A DNA stretch of 64,000 nucleotides from Pseudogemmobacter sp044142105 (GCF_044142105.1 NZ_JBGTYM010000001.1:682001-746000); one strand, 5' to 3'. Positions 8,692-17,736 are shown, counted from the first letter of the stretch. The notes: a model not told the origin generated them from the letters alone. Numbers and translations are program-made.

Positions 8692-9756
8692 CTACCGCGC
8701 AGCACCGCCCTGCCCCGGCTCAGGGATCAGAAGCGAGGCATCGCCATAGGAGAAGAAGCGATAGCCCGACCTTACCGCATGGTCGTAGATGCGGTCGATG
8801 CAGGACTTGCCCATCAGCGCCGAGACGAGCATCAAAAGCGTCGAGCGCGGCAGATGGAAATTCGTCATCAGCGCGTCGGTCACGGCAAAGCGGAAGCCGG
8901 GATAGATGAAGATGTCGGTCGGGCCTTCCCAGGGCGCGATCTGCCCGGTCGCCCGGGCCGCCGTCTCGATCAGGCGCAGGGCGGTGGTGCCGACGGGAAT
9001 CACCCGGCCCCCGGCGGCCTTGGTCGCCGCGATCTCGGCGGCGGCCTCGGCCGTCACGCGGCCCCATTCGGAATGCATCCTGTGGGTGGTCACGTCCTCG
9101 ACCTTGACCGGCAGGAAGGTGCCCGCGCCGACATGGAGGGTGACTTCGGTGAAATCCACCCCCCGATCGCGCAGGGCCGCGAGCAGCGCGGCGTCGAAAT
9201 GCAGGCTGGCGGTGGGCGCGGCCACGGCACCGGAATGGCGGGCGAAGACGGTCTGATAATCCTGCTTGTCCGCCGCATCCGCCGCGCGCTTGGCGGCGAT
9301 ATAGGGCGGCAGCGGCATGGCCCCGGCTTCGGCCAGCGCGGCATCGAAAGCCTCGCCCGCGCGGTCGAAGACAAGGCGCAGGTCGGTCTCGCCCTTTTCG
9401 GCGACCATGGCCGAAAGGTCGGGCGAGAAGGTGATGGTCTCGCCTTGCTTCAGCTTGCGCAGCGGCTTCGCAAGCGCGCGCCAGCCGCCCGCCGCCGCGG
9501 GTTCCAGCAGGGTGATCTCGATCTTCGCTTCGGCCTCGCCGCGCTGCCGCTTTCCGAACAAGCGTGCGGGAATGACCTTGGTATTGTTCAGGACCAGCCG
9601 GTCGCCGGGCTGCAACAGCCCCGGCAGGTCGTAGACATGCAGATCGCTGATCGCCGTGCCTTCGGCCAGCAAGAGCCGCGCCGAGGAGCGCGGGCGCGCA
9701 GGCCGCGTGGCGATCAGCCCTTCGGGCAGGTCGAAATCGAAATCCGAAAGCTGCAT
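8692..9756 (-). CDS. queA: S-adenosylmethionine:tRNA ribosyltransferase-isomerase
   Basis: 354 aa, normal length. QueA transfers and isomerises the ribosyl part of SAM onto 7-aminomethyl-7-deazaguanine in tRNA to form epoxyqueuosine, the penultimate step of queuosine synthesis. Evidence: N-terminal DFDFDLPEGLIATRP, LVLNNTKVIPARLFGKR near residue 50, TLHVGAGTFLPV near 225, and the C-terminal FHLPRSTLLMLVSAL. It starts 11 bp after the stop of the large AsmA-like gene, so the two probably share a transcript. No other queuosine gene is visible here. Confidence 0.97.
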   Translation of the reverse strand: MQLSDFDFDLPEGLIATRPARPRSSARLLLAEGTAISDLHVYDLPGLLQPGDRLVLNNTKVIPARLFGKRQRGEAEAKIEITLLEPAAAGGWRALAKPLRKLKQGETITFSPDLSAMVAEKGETDLRLVFDRAGEAFDAALAEAGAMPLPPYIAAKRAADAADKQDYQTVFARHSGAVAAPTASLHFDAALLAALRDRGVDFTEVTLHVGAGTFLPVKVEDVTTHRMHSEWGRVTAEAAAEIAATKAAGGRVIPVGTTALRLIETAARATGQIAPWEGPTDIFIYPGFRFAVTDALMTNFHLPRSTLLMLVSALMGKSCIDRIYDHAVRSGYRFFSYGDASLLIPEPGQGGAAR

Positions 9757-9767
9757 CGGTCCCCCAC

Positions 9768-12700
9768 TCAGCCGCCCTGTTCCAGAACCGGCGGCGGCTG
9801 CCGGAAGATCTCGCGGAACATGCCCGGGGTCAGGATCGAGAGCGGGTTGACGCTGACCTGCGGGTTGTCCGATGTGCCGGTGATCCGGTAGTTGAAGCCG
9901 AACAGCCCCTCGCCCTTGCGGGTGAAGATCTGCCCGATGCCGTTCAGGAGATAAAGGGGTGAAATCGTGCCCTGAATGTCGAGCTGCCCCGAGCCAGAGC
10001 GGTAGAGACCGGCGAAGGAAATCCCCATCGAAGCGCCCACTGCCGCGCCGCGTCGGACCTGCACACCTTCGGGCTGGAGGGTGAACTCCACATCGCCTTC
10101 GCCGAAGAGGATGCCATTGCCATTCAATTGCTCGAGCAAGCCCACGACCGAGACGGCGGAAAGCAGTTCGGCCAGCGCAGGGGCGCCCTGCACCGAAAGG
10201 TTCTTGAACGTCCCGATGCCAAGGTAATTGCCCTCGGCCCCGCGCGGTTGCAGCGTGAGGTCCATGCTGCCGCCACGGCCCTTGTCGAAGATGCCCGCCG
10301 CGGCCATGACGGCACCGGCATTGCCCGAGCGGATCCGGATCGCGGTGCCGCCCTTGACCGGGACGGTGGCCCCCTCGATGCGGCCCGCGCCATTGACCGC
10401 ACCGACGAAGGTGCCGTCCAGCCCGCCCGCACGCTGGCGGAAATTGCCGGAAAAGCCGGTAATGGCGATGCCCGAGGAGACGACAAGCCGGTCAAGGTTG
10501 ACCTTGATCGGCACGCTGGCGCCGCCACCGCTGCCGCTGCCGTCGCCCCCGGGGGGCCGATTGCGCAGATCCAGCGTGCCGCCATTCAGCGTGACGGTGA
10601 TGCCCGCCTTGCCAGTGCCGCGAATGTCGGCCGGCGCGTCCAGCCAGGTCCCGGCCTTGAGGCGCGAGAAGCTGGCGAGGTCCAGCCCGCCGCCAGCCTT
10701 GGTGGTGATCCGGCCTTCGGCGGCAAGACCCGGCGCGCTGAGCGAGAGCGCCGTCACCTCGGGCGCGGTGCCAAGCATGGCGTCCAGCGCGAGTTTGCCC
10801 TTGGCCTTGGCGCCCTTGGACCAGCTTAGCGGCGCGACCGAGAGCGTGGCGCCGACCAGGTCGCTTTCCAGATGCAGCCGGGCGGGCTGGTCCTTGGCCA
10901 GATCGAGCGTGACATCGGCCCCGGTCTCGCCCCTGAGCCAGCCCTGGGGCAGCGAGATGCCAAGGGCGCGCAGCCAGGCGTCGCTGATCCGGGCCGAGCC
11001 GCGCACCGTGGCCTGGCCCTTGACGGTTGCGTTGAAGCGCTGGTCATAGCGGGCGACGATGGGCATCGGGCCAAGCAGACCCTCGCCCGAGAGGCTGAGC
11101 CCGTCATTGGTGACTTTCACCGCCATGTCGGGCGAGGTGACGCTGCGGCCGGGCACGATCTTGTCGGAGGCGAAATCGAGGATGCGGCCCGAGACGTTGA
11201 ACTCGACATCCTTGGCGGTGATCTTGGCGATCAGCGGAAAGCGCAGGTCGGAGGCGAGAACCGCCCTGCCCTGGCCCAGATCGACCGGACGTTCGGCCTT
11301 TTGCAGGAAGTGGAAGGGTTCCTGATCCAGGAGCGACAGGGTTGCGGTCAGCGGCGCGTCGGTGATCAGGCGGACCTCGGCGGTGGCGGGGAATTTGGTG
11401 ATGTCTGGCACGGTCATCACCGAACCGCCGACAGCGATCCGCCCGCCCTGCGGGGCGGTGACATGACCGCCATCGACGACGACGGTGTAGACATTGCCCT
11501 CGATCGTGGCGCGGCCATGGCCTTCCTGGATCGGCGGCAGGGTGCGGATGAAGCGGACCTCGGCGCCGGAAAACTCATAGCCAAGCGCGAAGCGGGGCGG
11601 CGTGTTCTCGGCAAAGCGCAGGGCGGCCTTGAAATTGGTGAACTCGGCCTGGCCCACGTTTTCCGAAAGCCATTTGCGGGTGCCGGGCACGGCAGAAACC
11701 GGCCAGAGCCGCATCAGGCGCTGGGCCTCGATGGCGTTGAGCGCGACATCGAGACCGCCTTTCCAGCCATCCTCGGCGATCTCGGCGCGGCCGGTCAGGG
11801 AGAGGCGCTCTTCGCCCTCGGTCAGGACCAATTGGCCGACCTGGAGGCGGAAGGGGCGGAACTGCAGTTTCAGGTCAAGGACGCCGTCCGAGAAGCGGAC
11901 CGGGCTGGCGAAGACGCCTTCGGGATCGACCATGACTTCGGAAAAGTCGAGCTGGGTGACGAGGGCGCGGGGCAGCGCGCCGCGGGCGACCGGGGCGCCG
12001 GAGGCGTCAAGCAGATCGCTGTGGCCGGTGGCCTTGAGGCGCAGCGAGGGGCTTTCGACCGAAAGCGATTTCAGGGTGACGCGCTGGGTCGCGGGATCGT
12101 AATGCAGCGCCATGTCGGCGCTGTCGAAGGGCACCGGCGCGGCTTCGGGATCGGGGCGCAGCGCGCCCTGCCCCAGTTGCAGGCGGGCCTCGAGCTGGCC
12201 GACCTGGCCCTCGGCGGTCAGCGCGCCGCTGATCTCGCCCGAGATCGGGGCATCAAGGACGGCCAGCGGCGCCAGGGGCGCGGCCTGGGCGGCAAGGTCG
12301 GCGGCGGCCACGCGGGTGACGGTGGCGGTCATCCGGGCGGAGCTGTCGGATTTGGCGGTCTCGATCACGACGCGGGCCTGGGCCGGGTCCACCCCGTCGA
12401 GCAGGGTGAGTGACAGTTCGGCGGCGAGGCCGCTCTCGCGGCTTTCCAGCACAAGGCGGCCATCGCCCACTTCCCAACGCCGCCCGGCCCGGGCGTCCTG
12501 CAGGGTCAGCGTCAGGGCATCGGCCTCGACCAGTGTCAGGCCCGACAGGGCGGGCCGCGCGAACATGCGGTCCAGCGCGTCGAGAAGCTGTGCCGGGTCC
12601 TGAAGGCCGGGGCTGCCGGAGAGGCCGGCAAAGCTGAGGCCCAGCCGCCCCTCGGCATCGCGTTCCAGCGCCAGGCGCGCGCCAGAGAGGCGCAGGCTGC

Positions 12701-13229
12701 GCGGCCTGACCTCGCCCGAGAGCAGCGCGCCGGGATCGAGCGAGAGGCGCGCCTCGCTGAGGCCCAGCAGCGCCTTGCCCGCGCCATCCATGAGGCGCAG
12801 GTCGCGCAGCACGAAGCGCGGCACCAGATCGCGGTCGACGGCGATCTCGACCCCGCCCAGCGACAGGGCGCTTCCCGGCGGCAGATGGACGGCGCCCAGC
12901 GTGCGGTTCAACCGGTCCTCGACCTCGGCCACGGCCCAGACCGGCAGATGCAGCGTGCGCCCCGTGAGCACCATGCCCGCGGCCAGAACGCCCAGCGACA
13001 GAAGCACAAGAAAGAGGATCAGCCGCACTCCAAGGCGCGGCACATGGCGATGGCGCCAGCGGCGTCTTGTCCGGGCGGCGGGCACGGGCCGTTGCGGCGC
13101 TGCCGCACCGTCCACCCCGCCCGAAATGCCGCCTTCCGCCAAGACCTGATCCGTCCCGCCTGCTCTTCGCGCCCCCTTGCCTTTATCCTTGCCGCAAGGC
13201 AACCCGCAGACCAAGCCAAAGGTGCTCAC
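9768..13229 (-). CDS. large AsmA/YhdP-like envelope protein (DUF3971 type)
   Basis: Up to 1153 aa. A basic proline-rich N-terminus (RRRWRHRHVPR) is followed by one transmembrane segment near residues 64-92, then a long periplasmic region of repeated beta-rich segments ending in an AsmA-like C-terminal domain (GIGTFKNLSVQGAPALAELLSAV, then GISFAGLYRSGSGQLDIQGTISPLYLLNGIG). This matches the YhdP/AsmA superfamily, bridge-like proteins implicated in moving phospholipid between inner and outer membranes. The start is uncertain: 13229 is a GTG only 18 bp from the divergent peroxiredoxin ATG, and a start 20-40 codons further in, before the basic patch, is equally possible. queA follows after 11 bp. 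Confidence 0.85.
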   Translation of the reverse strand: MSTFGLVCGLPCGKDKGKGARRAGGTDQVLAEGGISGGVDGAAAPQRPVPAARTRRRWRHRHVPRLGVRLILFLVLLSLGVLAAGMVLTGRTLHLPVWAVAEVEDRLNRTLGAVHLPPGSALSLGGVEIAVDRDLVPRFVLRDLRLMDGAGKALLGLSEARLSLDPGALLSGEVRPRSLRLSGARLALERDAEGRLGLSFAGLSGSPGLQDPAQLLDALDRMFARPALSGLTLVEADALTLTLQDARAGRRWEVGDGRLVLESRESGLAAELSLTLLDGVDPAQARVVIETAKSDSSARMTATVTRVAAADLAAQAAPLAPLAVLDAPISGEISGALTAEGQVGQLEARLQLGQGALRPDPEAAPVPFDSADMALHYDPATQRVTLKSLSVESPSLRLKATGHSDLLDASGAPVARGALPRALVTQLDFSEVMVDPEGVFASPVRFSDGVLDLKLQFRPFRLQVGQLVLTEGEERLSLTGRAEIAEDGWKGGLDVALNAIEAQRLMRLWPVSAVPGTRKWLSENVGQAEFTNFKAALRFAENTPPRFALGYEFSGAEVRFIRTLPPIQEGHGRATIEGNVYTVVVDGGHVTAPQGGRIAVGGSVMTVPDITKFPATAEVRLITDAPLTATLSLLDQEPFHFLQKAERPVDLGQGRAVLASDLRFPLIAKITAKDVEFNVSGRILDFASDKIVPGRSVTSPDMAVKVTNDGLSLSGEGLLGPMPIVARYDQRFNATVKGQATVRGSARISDAWLRALGISLPQGWLRGETGADVTLDLAKDQPARLHLESDLVGATLSVAPLSWSKGAKAKGKLALDAMLGTAPEVTALSLSAPGLAAEGRITTKAGGGLDLASFSRLKAGTWLDAPADIRGTGKAGITVTLNGGTLDLRNRPPGGDGSGSGGGASVPIKVNLDRLVVSSGIAITGFSGNFRQRAGGLDGTFVGAVNGAGRIEGATVPVKGGTAIRIRSGNAGAVMAAAGIFDKGRGGSMDLTLQPRGAEGNYLGIGTFKNLSVQGAPALAELLSAVSVVGLLEQLNGNGILFGEGDVEFTLQPEGVQVRRGAAVGASMGISFAGLYRSGSGQLDIQGTISPLYLLNGIGQIFTRKGEGLFGFNYRITGTSDNPQVSVNPLSILTPGMFREIFRQPPPVLEQGG

Positions 13230-13246
13230 AAGGCAAGGAGCCGCGC

Positions 13247-13708
13247 ATGATCGAACCGGGACAGATGGCCCCAGATTTCACCCTTCCCGTCACCGGCGGC
13301 GGCACGCTGACGCTGTCGGCGCTGCGCCCCCAGCGCGTCGTGCTGTTCTTCTACCCCAAGGACAACACGCCCGCCTGCACGCTCGAGGCGCGCGACTTCT
13401 CGGCGCTGGCCGATGACTTTGCCAAAGCGGGCGCGCAGATCCTGGGCATTTCCAAGGACAGCGCCAAGGTGCATGAAGGGTTCTGCGCCCGCCAGGATCT
13501 GGCGATCCGGCTTCTGTCCGACAAGGACAGCGCCACCTGCGAGGCCTATGGCGCCTGGGGCGAGAAGAAGCTTTATGGCAAGGTCTATCAGGGCATCCTG
13601 CGCTCGACCTTCCTGATCGGCGGCGATGGCCGGGTCGAGAAGGTCTGGCCGCAAGTCTCGGCCAAGGGCCATGCGGCCGAGGTTCTCGCCGCGCTCAGGG
13701 CCCTGTGA
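13247..13708 (+). CDS. bcp: peroxiredoxin (thioredoxin-dependent thiol peroxidase, Bcp type)
   Basis: 153 aa. Reduces hydroperoxides through a cysteine in the AhpC/TSA fold. Evidence: PDFTLP near the N-terminus, FFYPKDNTPACT with the peroxidatic Cys near residue 44, and FLIGGDGRVEKVW near 125. The E. coli Bcp resolving Cys five residues after the peroxidatic one is absent (CTLEAR here), so this is likely a 1-Cys or alternative-resolving variant. AAGGAG lies 6 bases before the ATG. It is divergent from the AsmA-like gene with a very short shared upstream region. Confidence 0.93.
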   Translation: MIEPGQMAPDFTLPVTGGGTLTLSALRPQRVVLFFYPKDNTPACTLEARDFSALADDFAKAGAQILGISKDSAKVHEGFCARQDLAIRLLSDKDSATCEAYGAWGEKKLYGKVYQGILRSTFLIGGDGRVEKVWPQVSAKGHAAEVLAALRAL

Positions 13709-13720
13709 CCCTTTCTTCCT

Positions 13721-13782
13721 TTCCCTTCTTCTGTTCAAAAATATCCTGCGGGGAGGTCTGGAGGGGTGCAAAACCCCTCCAG
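13721..13782 (-). repeat. dispersed intergenic element: GGATATTT-NN-GAACAGAAGAA core plus hairpin
   Basis: Read on the minus strand, a 10-bp perfect hairpin (CTGGAGGGGT, loop, ACCCCTCCAG; 13758-13782) is followed by GGATATTTTTGAACAGAAGAAGGG. A second copy with the same 21-base core, differing only at the two N positions, lies at 43872-43925. The hairpin may also terminate the peroxiredoxin transcript. The element sits between the peroxiredoxin and DUF455 genes. Confidence 0.75.
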
Positions 13783-13823
13783 GGTTTCCAAGGGGCGCAA
13801 CGCATCGCGCAATGAGGACCGCC

Positions 13824-14645
13824 ATGACCCAGAGCCTTGCCGAAATGGCCGTCGAGATCCTGACCACGGCAGGCGGCCGCGAGAAGGCGGCGCTGAGCCG
13901 CCGCCATGCCGCCACCTGGGTCGCGGCGCGGGCGGCGGGCAGGCCCTTGCCTGTGGGCCGGGCCAGCCCGCCCGATGCCCCTGCCCGGCCCGTAAAACCC
14001 GATCTTCTGCCGCCGCGCGACGTGCCGCGCCGCCGCCCCGGATCGGCCCAGGGACGGATCGCGCTGCTGCACGCCGTGGCGCATATCGAGCTGAACGCCA
14101 TCGACCTGCATTGGGATATCATCGCCCGTTTCGCCGACCAGCCGATGCCCCTGGGCTTCTATGACGACTGGGTGAAAGCGGCGGATGAGGAATCGAAGCA
14201 TTTCACCCTACTCTCGGATCTGCTCGAGGCGCTGGGGTCGCATTACGGCGCCCTGCCCGCCCATGCCGGAATGTGGCGCGCGGCCGAAGACACGGCGCAG
14301 GATTTCAAGGGACGCCTGGCCGTGGTGCCGATGGTGCTTGAGGCGCGCGGGCTGGATGTGACGCCGGGGATGATCGAGATATTCCGCAAAGCCGACGAGA
14401 TGCAGGCCATCGCCGCGCTGGAGGTGATCTATGCCGAGGAAGTGGGCCATGTCGCCTATGGCTCGAAATGGTTCAATTGGCTCTGCGGCCGGGATGGCGA
14501 AGACCCCAAGGAGGTGTTCCATGCCTTGGTCCGGCGCTATTTCCATGGCGCGCTGAAACCGCCTTTCAACGAGGAGAAGCGCGCCGAGGCGGGCCTGCCG
14601 CCGGATTTCTACTGGCCCTTGGCCGATCAGGCCGGGCCGGGCTGA
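13824..14645 (+). CDS. ferritin-like DUF455 family protein
   Basis: 273 aa. The start at 13824 has GAGGA 5 bases upstream; the upstream ATG at 13812 has no such site. The family has a ferritin-like four-helix fold with putative metal ligands, visible here as HAVAHIELNAIDLHWD near residue 85, AADEESKHF near 120, VLEARGLD near 165 and EVIYAEEVGHV near 195, a regular spacing of Glu and His-containing helices. Activity unknown; sometimes annotated as rhamnosyltransferase by homology transfer, which the sequence does not support. The gene stands alone. Confidence 0.88.
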   Translation: MTQSLAEMAVEILTTAGGREKAALSRRHAATWVAARAAGRPLPVGRASPPDAPARPVKPDLLPPRDVPRRRPGSAQGRIALLHAVAHIELNAIDLHWDIIARFADQPMPLGFYDDWVKAADEESKHFTLLSDLLEALGSHYGALPAHAGMWRAAEDTAQDFKGRLAVVPMVLEARGLDVTPGMIEIFRKADEMQAIAALEVIYAEEVGHVAYGSKWFNWLCGRDGEDPKEVFHALVRRYFHGALKPPFNEEKRAEAGLPPDFYWPLADQAGPG

Positions 14646-14807
14646 GCCGGTTCCCGAGAACAGCCGTTGTCGGCAGATTCTCGCCGATATGCGGCGGGCG
14701 AAACGCGACTTCCCCCTCTGCCGGGCCAAAAACCTTGCGACAAAGGGGCGGCTTGGCTAATCAGGAGCAGGCCTTGCAGGGATCGCGCGGGGGTGCGGCC
14801 TAACGGG

Positions 14808-16178
14808 TTGAGCGAGAACAACAATCGGACTGCCCAGTTGCTTGCACGCCTTGCCTTAAGGATCAACACCCAGCTTGAGCGGGTCTTTCCCGAGCAGCGG
14901 GTCTTTCTGAAATCTGACCATGGCACCCATTTCATCCGCTTGCGCCCCGCCACCCAGGCGGTGATGGCGGTGGCGGGCGGGCTGGCCTTGTCCTGGACCA
15001 TTGTCGCCACGGCGATCCTGATGATGGAGACGATCGGCGCCGGATCGGCGCGCGAACAGTCGCAGCGTCAGGCCGTGGTCTTCGAGCGCCGCCTGACCCA
15101 GCTTTCCGCCGATCGCGACCTGCGGCTGCAAGAGGCGACTGCGGCGCAAGATCGCTTTTCCGGCGCGCTGGAACAGGTCTCGGAGATGCAGGAGATGCTT
15201 CTCGGCTCGGAAGACCGCCGCCGCGAGCTTGAGACCGGCATCGACGTGGTACAGGACACGCTGCGCCGTACCATCAAGGAACGCGACGAGGCGCGGGCCG
15301 AGATCGCCCGTCTGACCCTGGCGCTGGATCAGCATGGCGAGGCCGGCGCGACCGAGATGGGCCGGATGCATGACACGGCGGCGACGCTGGATTTCCTGAC
15401 AGCGGCGCTGGAAGGCACCGCCAGGGAACGCGATGCCAAGGCTGCGGAAACGCTGGCCGCGCAGGGCGAGATCCTGGCGCTGCAAGACGCGATCCGGCTG
15501 GAAGGCGCGCGCAACGACGCCATATTTGCCAAGCTCGAGGAGGCGGTCACCGTCTCGATGGAACCGCTGGACAAGATGTTCCGTTCGGTCGGGCTTGACC
15601 CGGAGGATCTGATCGCCTCGGTCCGCAAGGGCTATTCCGGCCAGGGCGGCCCGCTGGCGCCGATCACCGTCTCGACCAAGGGCGGCACGCTGACCCCCGA
15701 TGAAACCCGGGCCAATGCGATCCTGCGCGATCTGGACGAGATGAACGTCTACCGCATGGCGGCCGTCCGCGTGCCGCTGGGAATGCCGGTCAAGGCCTCG
15801 GTGCGTTGGACCAGCGGCTTCGGCGGGCGCGACGACCCGCTGGGGCGCGGCTACCGCCAGCATGAGGGACAGGATCTGGCGGGGGATTACGGCACCGCGA
15901 TTTATGCCACGGCCGATGGCGTGGTGACCTATGCGGGCTGGCAAAGCGGCTATGGCCGCCTGATCAAGATCCAGCACGCTTTCGGCATCGAGACCCGCTT
16001 CGGCCATCTGTCACAGATCCGTGTCGAGGTCGGCCAAAGGGTCTCGCGCGGGGACAAGATCGGTGATATGGGCAATTCAGGCCGGTCGACTGGAACCCAT
16101 CTTCACTATGAGGTGCGGATCGGGGGCAGCGCCGTCAATCCGATCAAGTTCATAAAGGCAGCCAGCAATGTTTTCTAA
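14808..16178 (+). CDS. M23 family metallopeptidase (LytM-type, coiled coil)
   Basis: About 456 aa. Start uncertain: the frame is open back to 14667, with TTG at 14808 and GTG at 14793 as candidates, none with a strong ribosome binding site; 14808 fits a cytoplasmic segment of about 45 residues before the membrane segment (VMAVAGGLALSWTIVATAILM). Then comes a long coiled coil, and a C-terminal M23 domain with zinc ligands HEGQDLAGDYGT (HxxxD) and HLHYEV (HxH). Such enzymes cut peptidoglycan cross-bridges or activate amidases. The 3' end overlaps the bactofilin gene by 11 bases, implying translational coupling. Confidence 0.9.
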   Translation: MSENNNRTAQLLARLALRINTQLERVFPEQRVFLKSDHGTHFIRLRPATQAVMAVAGGLALSWTIVATAILMMETIGAGSAREQSQRQAVVFERRLTQLSADRDLRLQEATAAQDRFSGALEQVSEMQEMLLGSEDRRRELETGIDVVQDTLRRTIKERDEARAEIARLTLALDQHGEAGATEMGRMHDTAATLDFLTAALEGTARERDAKAAETLAAQGEILALQDAIRLEGARNDAIFAKLEEAVTVSMEPLDKMFRSVGLDPEDLIASVRKGYSGQGGPLAPITVSTKGGTLTPDETRANAILRDLDEMNVYRMAAVRVPLGMPVKASVRWTSGFGGRDDPLGRGYRQHEGQDLAGDYGTAIYATADGVVTYAGWQSGYGRLIKIQHAFGIETRFGHLSQIRVEVGQRVSRGDKIGDMGNSGRSTGTHLHYEVRIGGSAVNPIKFIKAASNVF

Positions 16179-16680
16179 GAGCCGTATCAACGAACCGGGT
16201 CCGAAGGCCGAGGCTGACAAACCCAAGACCCCGGAGACCCAAGTGTCGAAACCTGCCATGGAATTCACGCCCTCTGCGCCCAAGGGCAAGGCCACGGCCT
16301 CGGTCCTGTCCTCGGACCTGACGGTGGTCGGCAACCTGCGCACGACGGGCGACATCCAGGTCGAAGGCACGGTGGAAGGCGACATTCGCGCCCATCTGCT
16401 GACCGTGGGCGAAAGCGCCACGATCCGGGGCGAGATCGTTGCTGATGACATCGTGGTGAACGGACGGGTGATCGGCCGGGTGCGCGGGCTGAAGGTGCGG
16501 CTGACCTCGACCGCGCGGGTCGAGGGCGACATCATCCACAAGACCATCGCGATCGAATCGGGCGCGCATTTCGAGGGCTCGGTGCAGCGCCAGGAAGACC
16601 CGCTGGCTGCGGGCCGGCCGAGCGCCATCCCCGCCGCGATGCGCACGGCCGAGGTCGCGCCGGGCGGCGAGACGCTCTGA
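16168..16680 (+). CDS. bactofilin (polymer-forming cytoskeletal protein)
   Basis: 170 aa. A disordered Lys/Pro-rich N-terminus of about 50 residues precedes the right-handed beta-helix bactofilin domain with its regular short repeats (VVGNLRTTGDIQVEGTVEGD, VGESATIRGEIVADDIVVNG, GDIIHKTIAIESGAHFEG). Bactofilins polymerise without nucleotide and often position peptidoglycan enzymes (for example CcmA with Csd proteases in Helicobacter). The 11-base overlap with the M23 gene is the same kind of pairing. A strong terminator follows. Confidence 0.93.
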   Translation: MFSKSRINEPGPKAEADKPKTPETQVSKPAMEFTPSAPKGKATASVLSSDLTVVGNLRTTGDIQVEGTVEGDIRAHLLTVGESATIRGEIVADDIVVNGRVIGRVRGLKVRLTSTARVEGDIIHKTIAIESGAHFEGSVQRQEDPLAAGRPSAIPAAMRTAEVAPGGETL

Positions 16681-16703
16681 GCCTTCCGCTTTTGCCAGAA
16701 CGG

Positions 16704-16729
16704 AAAGGGCGCCCCGGGGCGCCCTTTTT
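16704..16729 (+). terminator. terminator after bactofilin gene (bidirectional)
   Basis: A perfect 24-base palindrome AAAGGGCGCCCC / GGGGCGCCCTTT followed by TT. A-rich on one side and T-rich on the other, so it can serve both the bactofilin gene and the convergent DUF2189 gene. Confidence 0.8.
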
Positions 16730-16732
16730 CAT

Positions 16733-17506
16733 TCAATCCAGCGCGCGGCGGTAGAGGTGCCAGCTGGCATGGCCGAAAAGCGGCAGGACAAGGAACAGGC
16801 CCAGGAAGCCCGGCAGCATGGCGAGGAACAGGCAGGCGGCGATCAGGGCGCCCCAGCCGAGCATCACCACCGGATTGTCGCGGACCAGGGCGAAACTGGT
16901 CAGCATCGCCGTGACGAAATCCACGTCGCGGTGAAGGAGCAGCGGCAGGCTGACCACGGTGAGGCTGTAGATCAGCGTCGCGAAACAGGCGCCGACCAGC
17001 GTGCCCATGGCGAGCATCGCCAGGCCCTGCGGCGTTGTGAAGATCGTCAGGCTGGAGGAGACATTGGTCATGGTCGCGCTGCCGAGGAACAGGGCGAAGA
17101 TCATGTGCGACAGGAAATTCCAGAACAGGAAGAAGACCACGATCACCGCCGCCATCGAGGGGATCTGGCGATCCTTCTGGCGGAAGATCACGCCGAGCAC
17201 GCTCTGCCAGTCGAGCGCCTCGCCCGCCTCGCGCCGCCGCGAGACCTCGTAGAAGCCGCAGGCGATGAAGGGGCCAAGAATGGGAAAGCCCGCCGCGGCA
17301 GGCAGCGTCCACCAGAACTGGCCCTTGGTCGTGACCGCCCAGAAGACCAGCCAGCCGCCCAGCACATAGACCAGGGCGAAGAACAAGCCGTAGACCGGCG
17401 CGGCGCGGAAATCGGCCCAGCCCGCCCGCAGGCTGTCGCGGAAATCGATCCATTCCATCTGGTTGATTTCCGGCGTTTTGCTGCCTGTCGTCGCCTCTGC
17501 GCTCAT
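16733..17506 (-). CDS. DUF2189 family integral membrane protein
   Basis: 257 aa with about 6 hydrophobic helices. Sequence features typical of DUF2189 include ALVYVLGGWLVFWAVTTKG near residue 45, GPFIACGFYEVSRRREAGE near 80, LVGACFATLIYSLTVVSLPLLLHRDVDF near 170 and a C-terminal FGHASWHLYRRALD. Function unknown; members often lie near respiratory genes in Rhodobacteraceae, but none are adjacent here. The ATG at 17506 gives a short polar N-terminus. Confidence 0.88.
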   Translation of the reverse strand: MSAEATTGSKTPEINQMEWIDFRDSLRAGWADFRAAPVYGLFFALVYVLGGWLVFWAVTTKGQFWWTLPAAAGFPILGPFIACGFYEVSRRREAGEALDWQSVLGVIFRQKDRQIPSMAAVIVVFFLFWNFLSHMIFALFLGSATMTNVSSSLTIFTTPQGLAMLAMGTLVGACFATLIYSLTVVSLPLLLHRDVDFVTAMLTSFALVRDNPVVMLGWGALIAACLFLAMLPGFLGLFLVLPLFGHASWHLYRRALD

Positions 17507-17736
17507 CGCCCGCCCCCGCTGTTTCCGGGGTCAGGCTAAGGCGCGGCAGCGACAGGCGCAAAGGGGATTTGCGGGACGGCAGGCCGGAACGCGCGGCACA
17601 GGCGCGGGAGCCAGCACGGCATATGGCCTGGCCGGGGCGGTTGCGGTCGGCTCGACTGCCGGGCGCTGCCGGTCAGGACCACCGCCTTCGCAACTGGCCA
17701 TCCGGGCTAAGCGGCCGGGCCATGGTTTGCCCGCGA

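Noticed and set aside
7939..9891. Long + strand open frame (650 codons) opposite the MFS and queA genes.
   Set aside because: It is antisense to two well-supported genes, and its composition (Arg/Gly/Gln-rich, no domains) is the usual shadow of GC-rich coding DNA. The same applies to the other long antisense frames.
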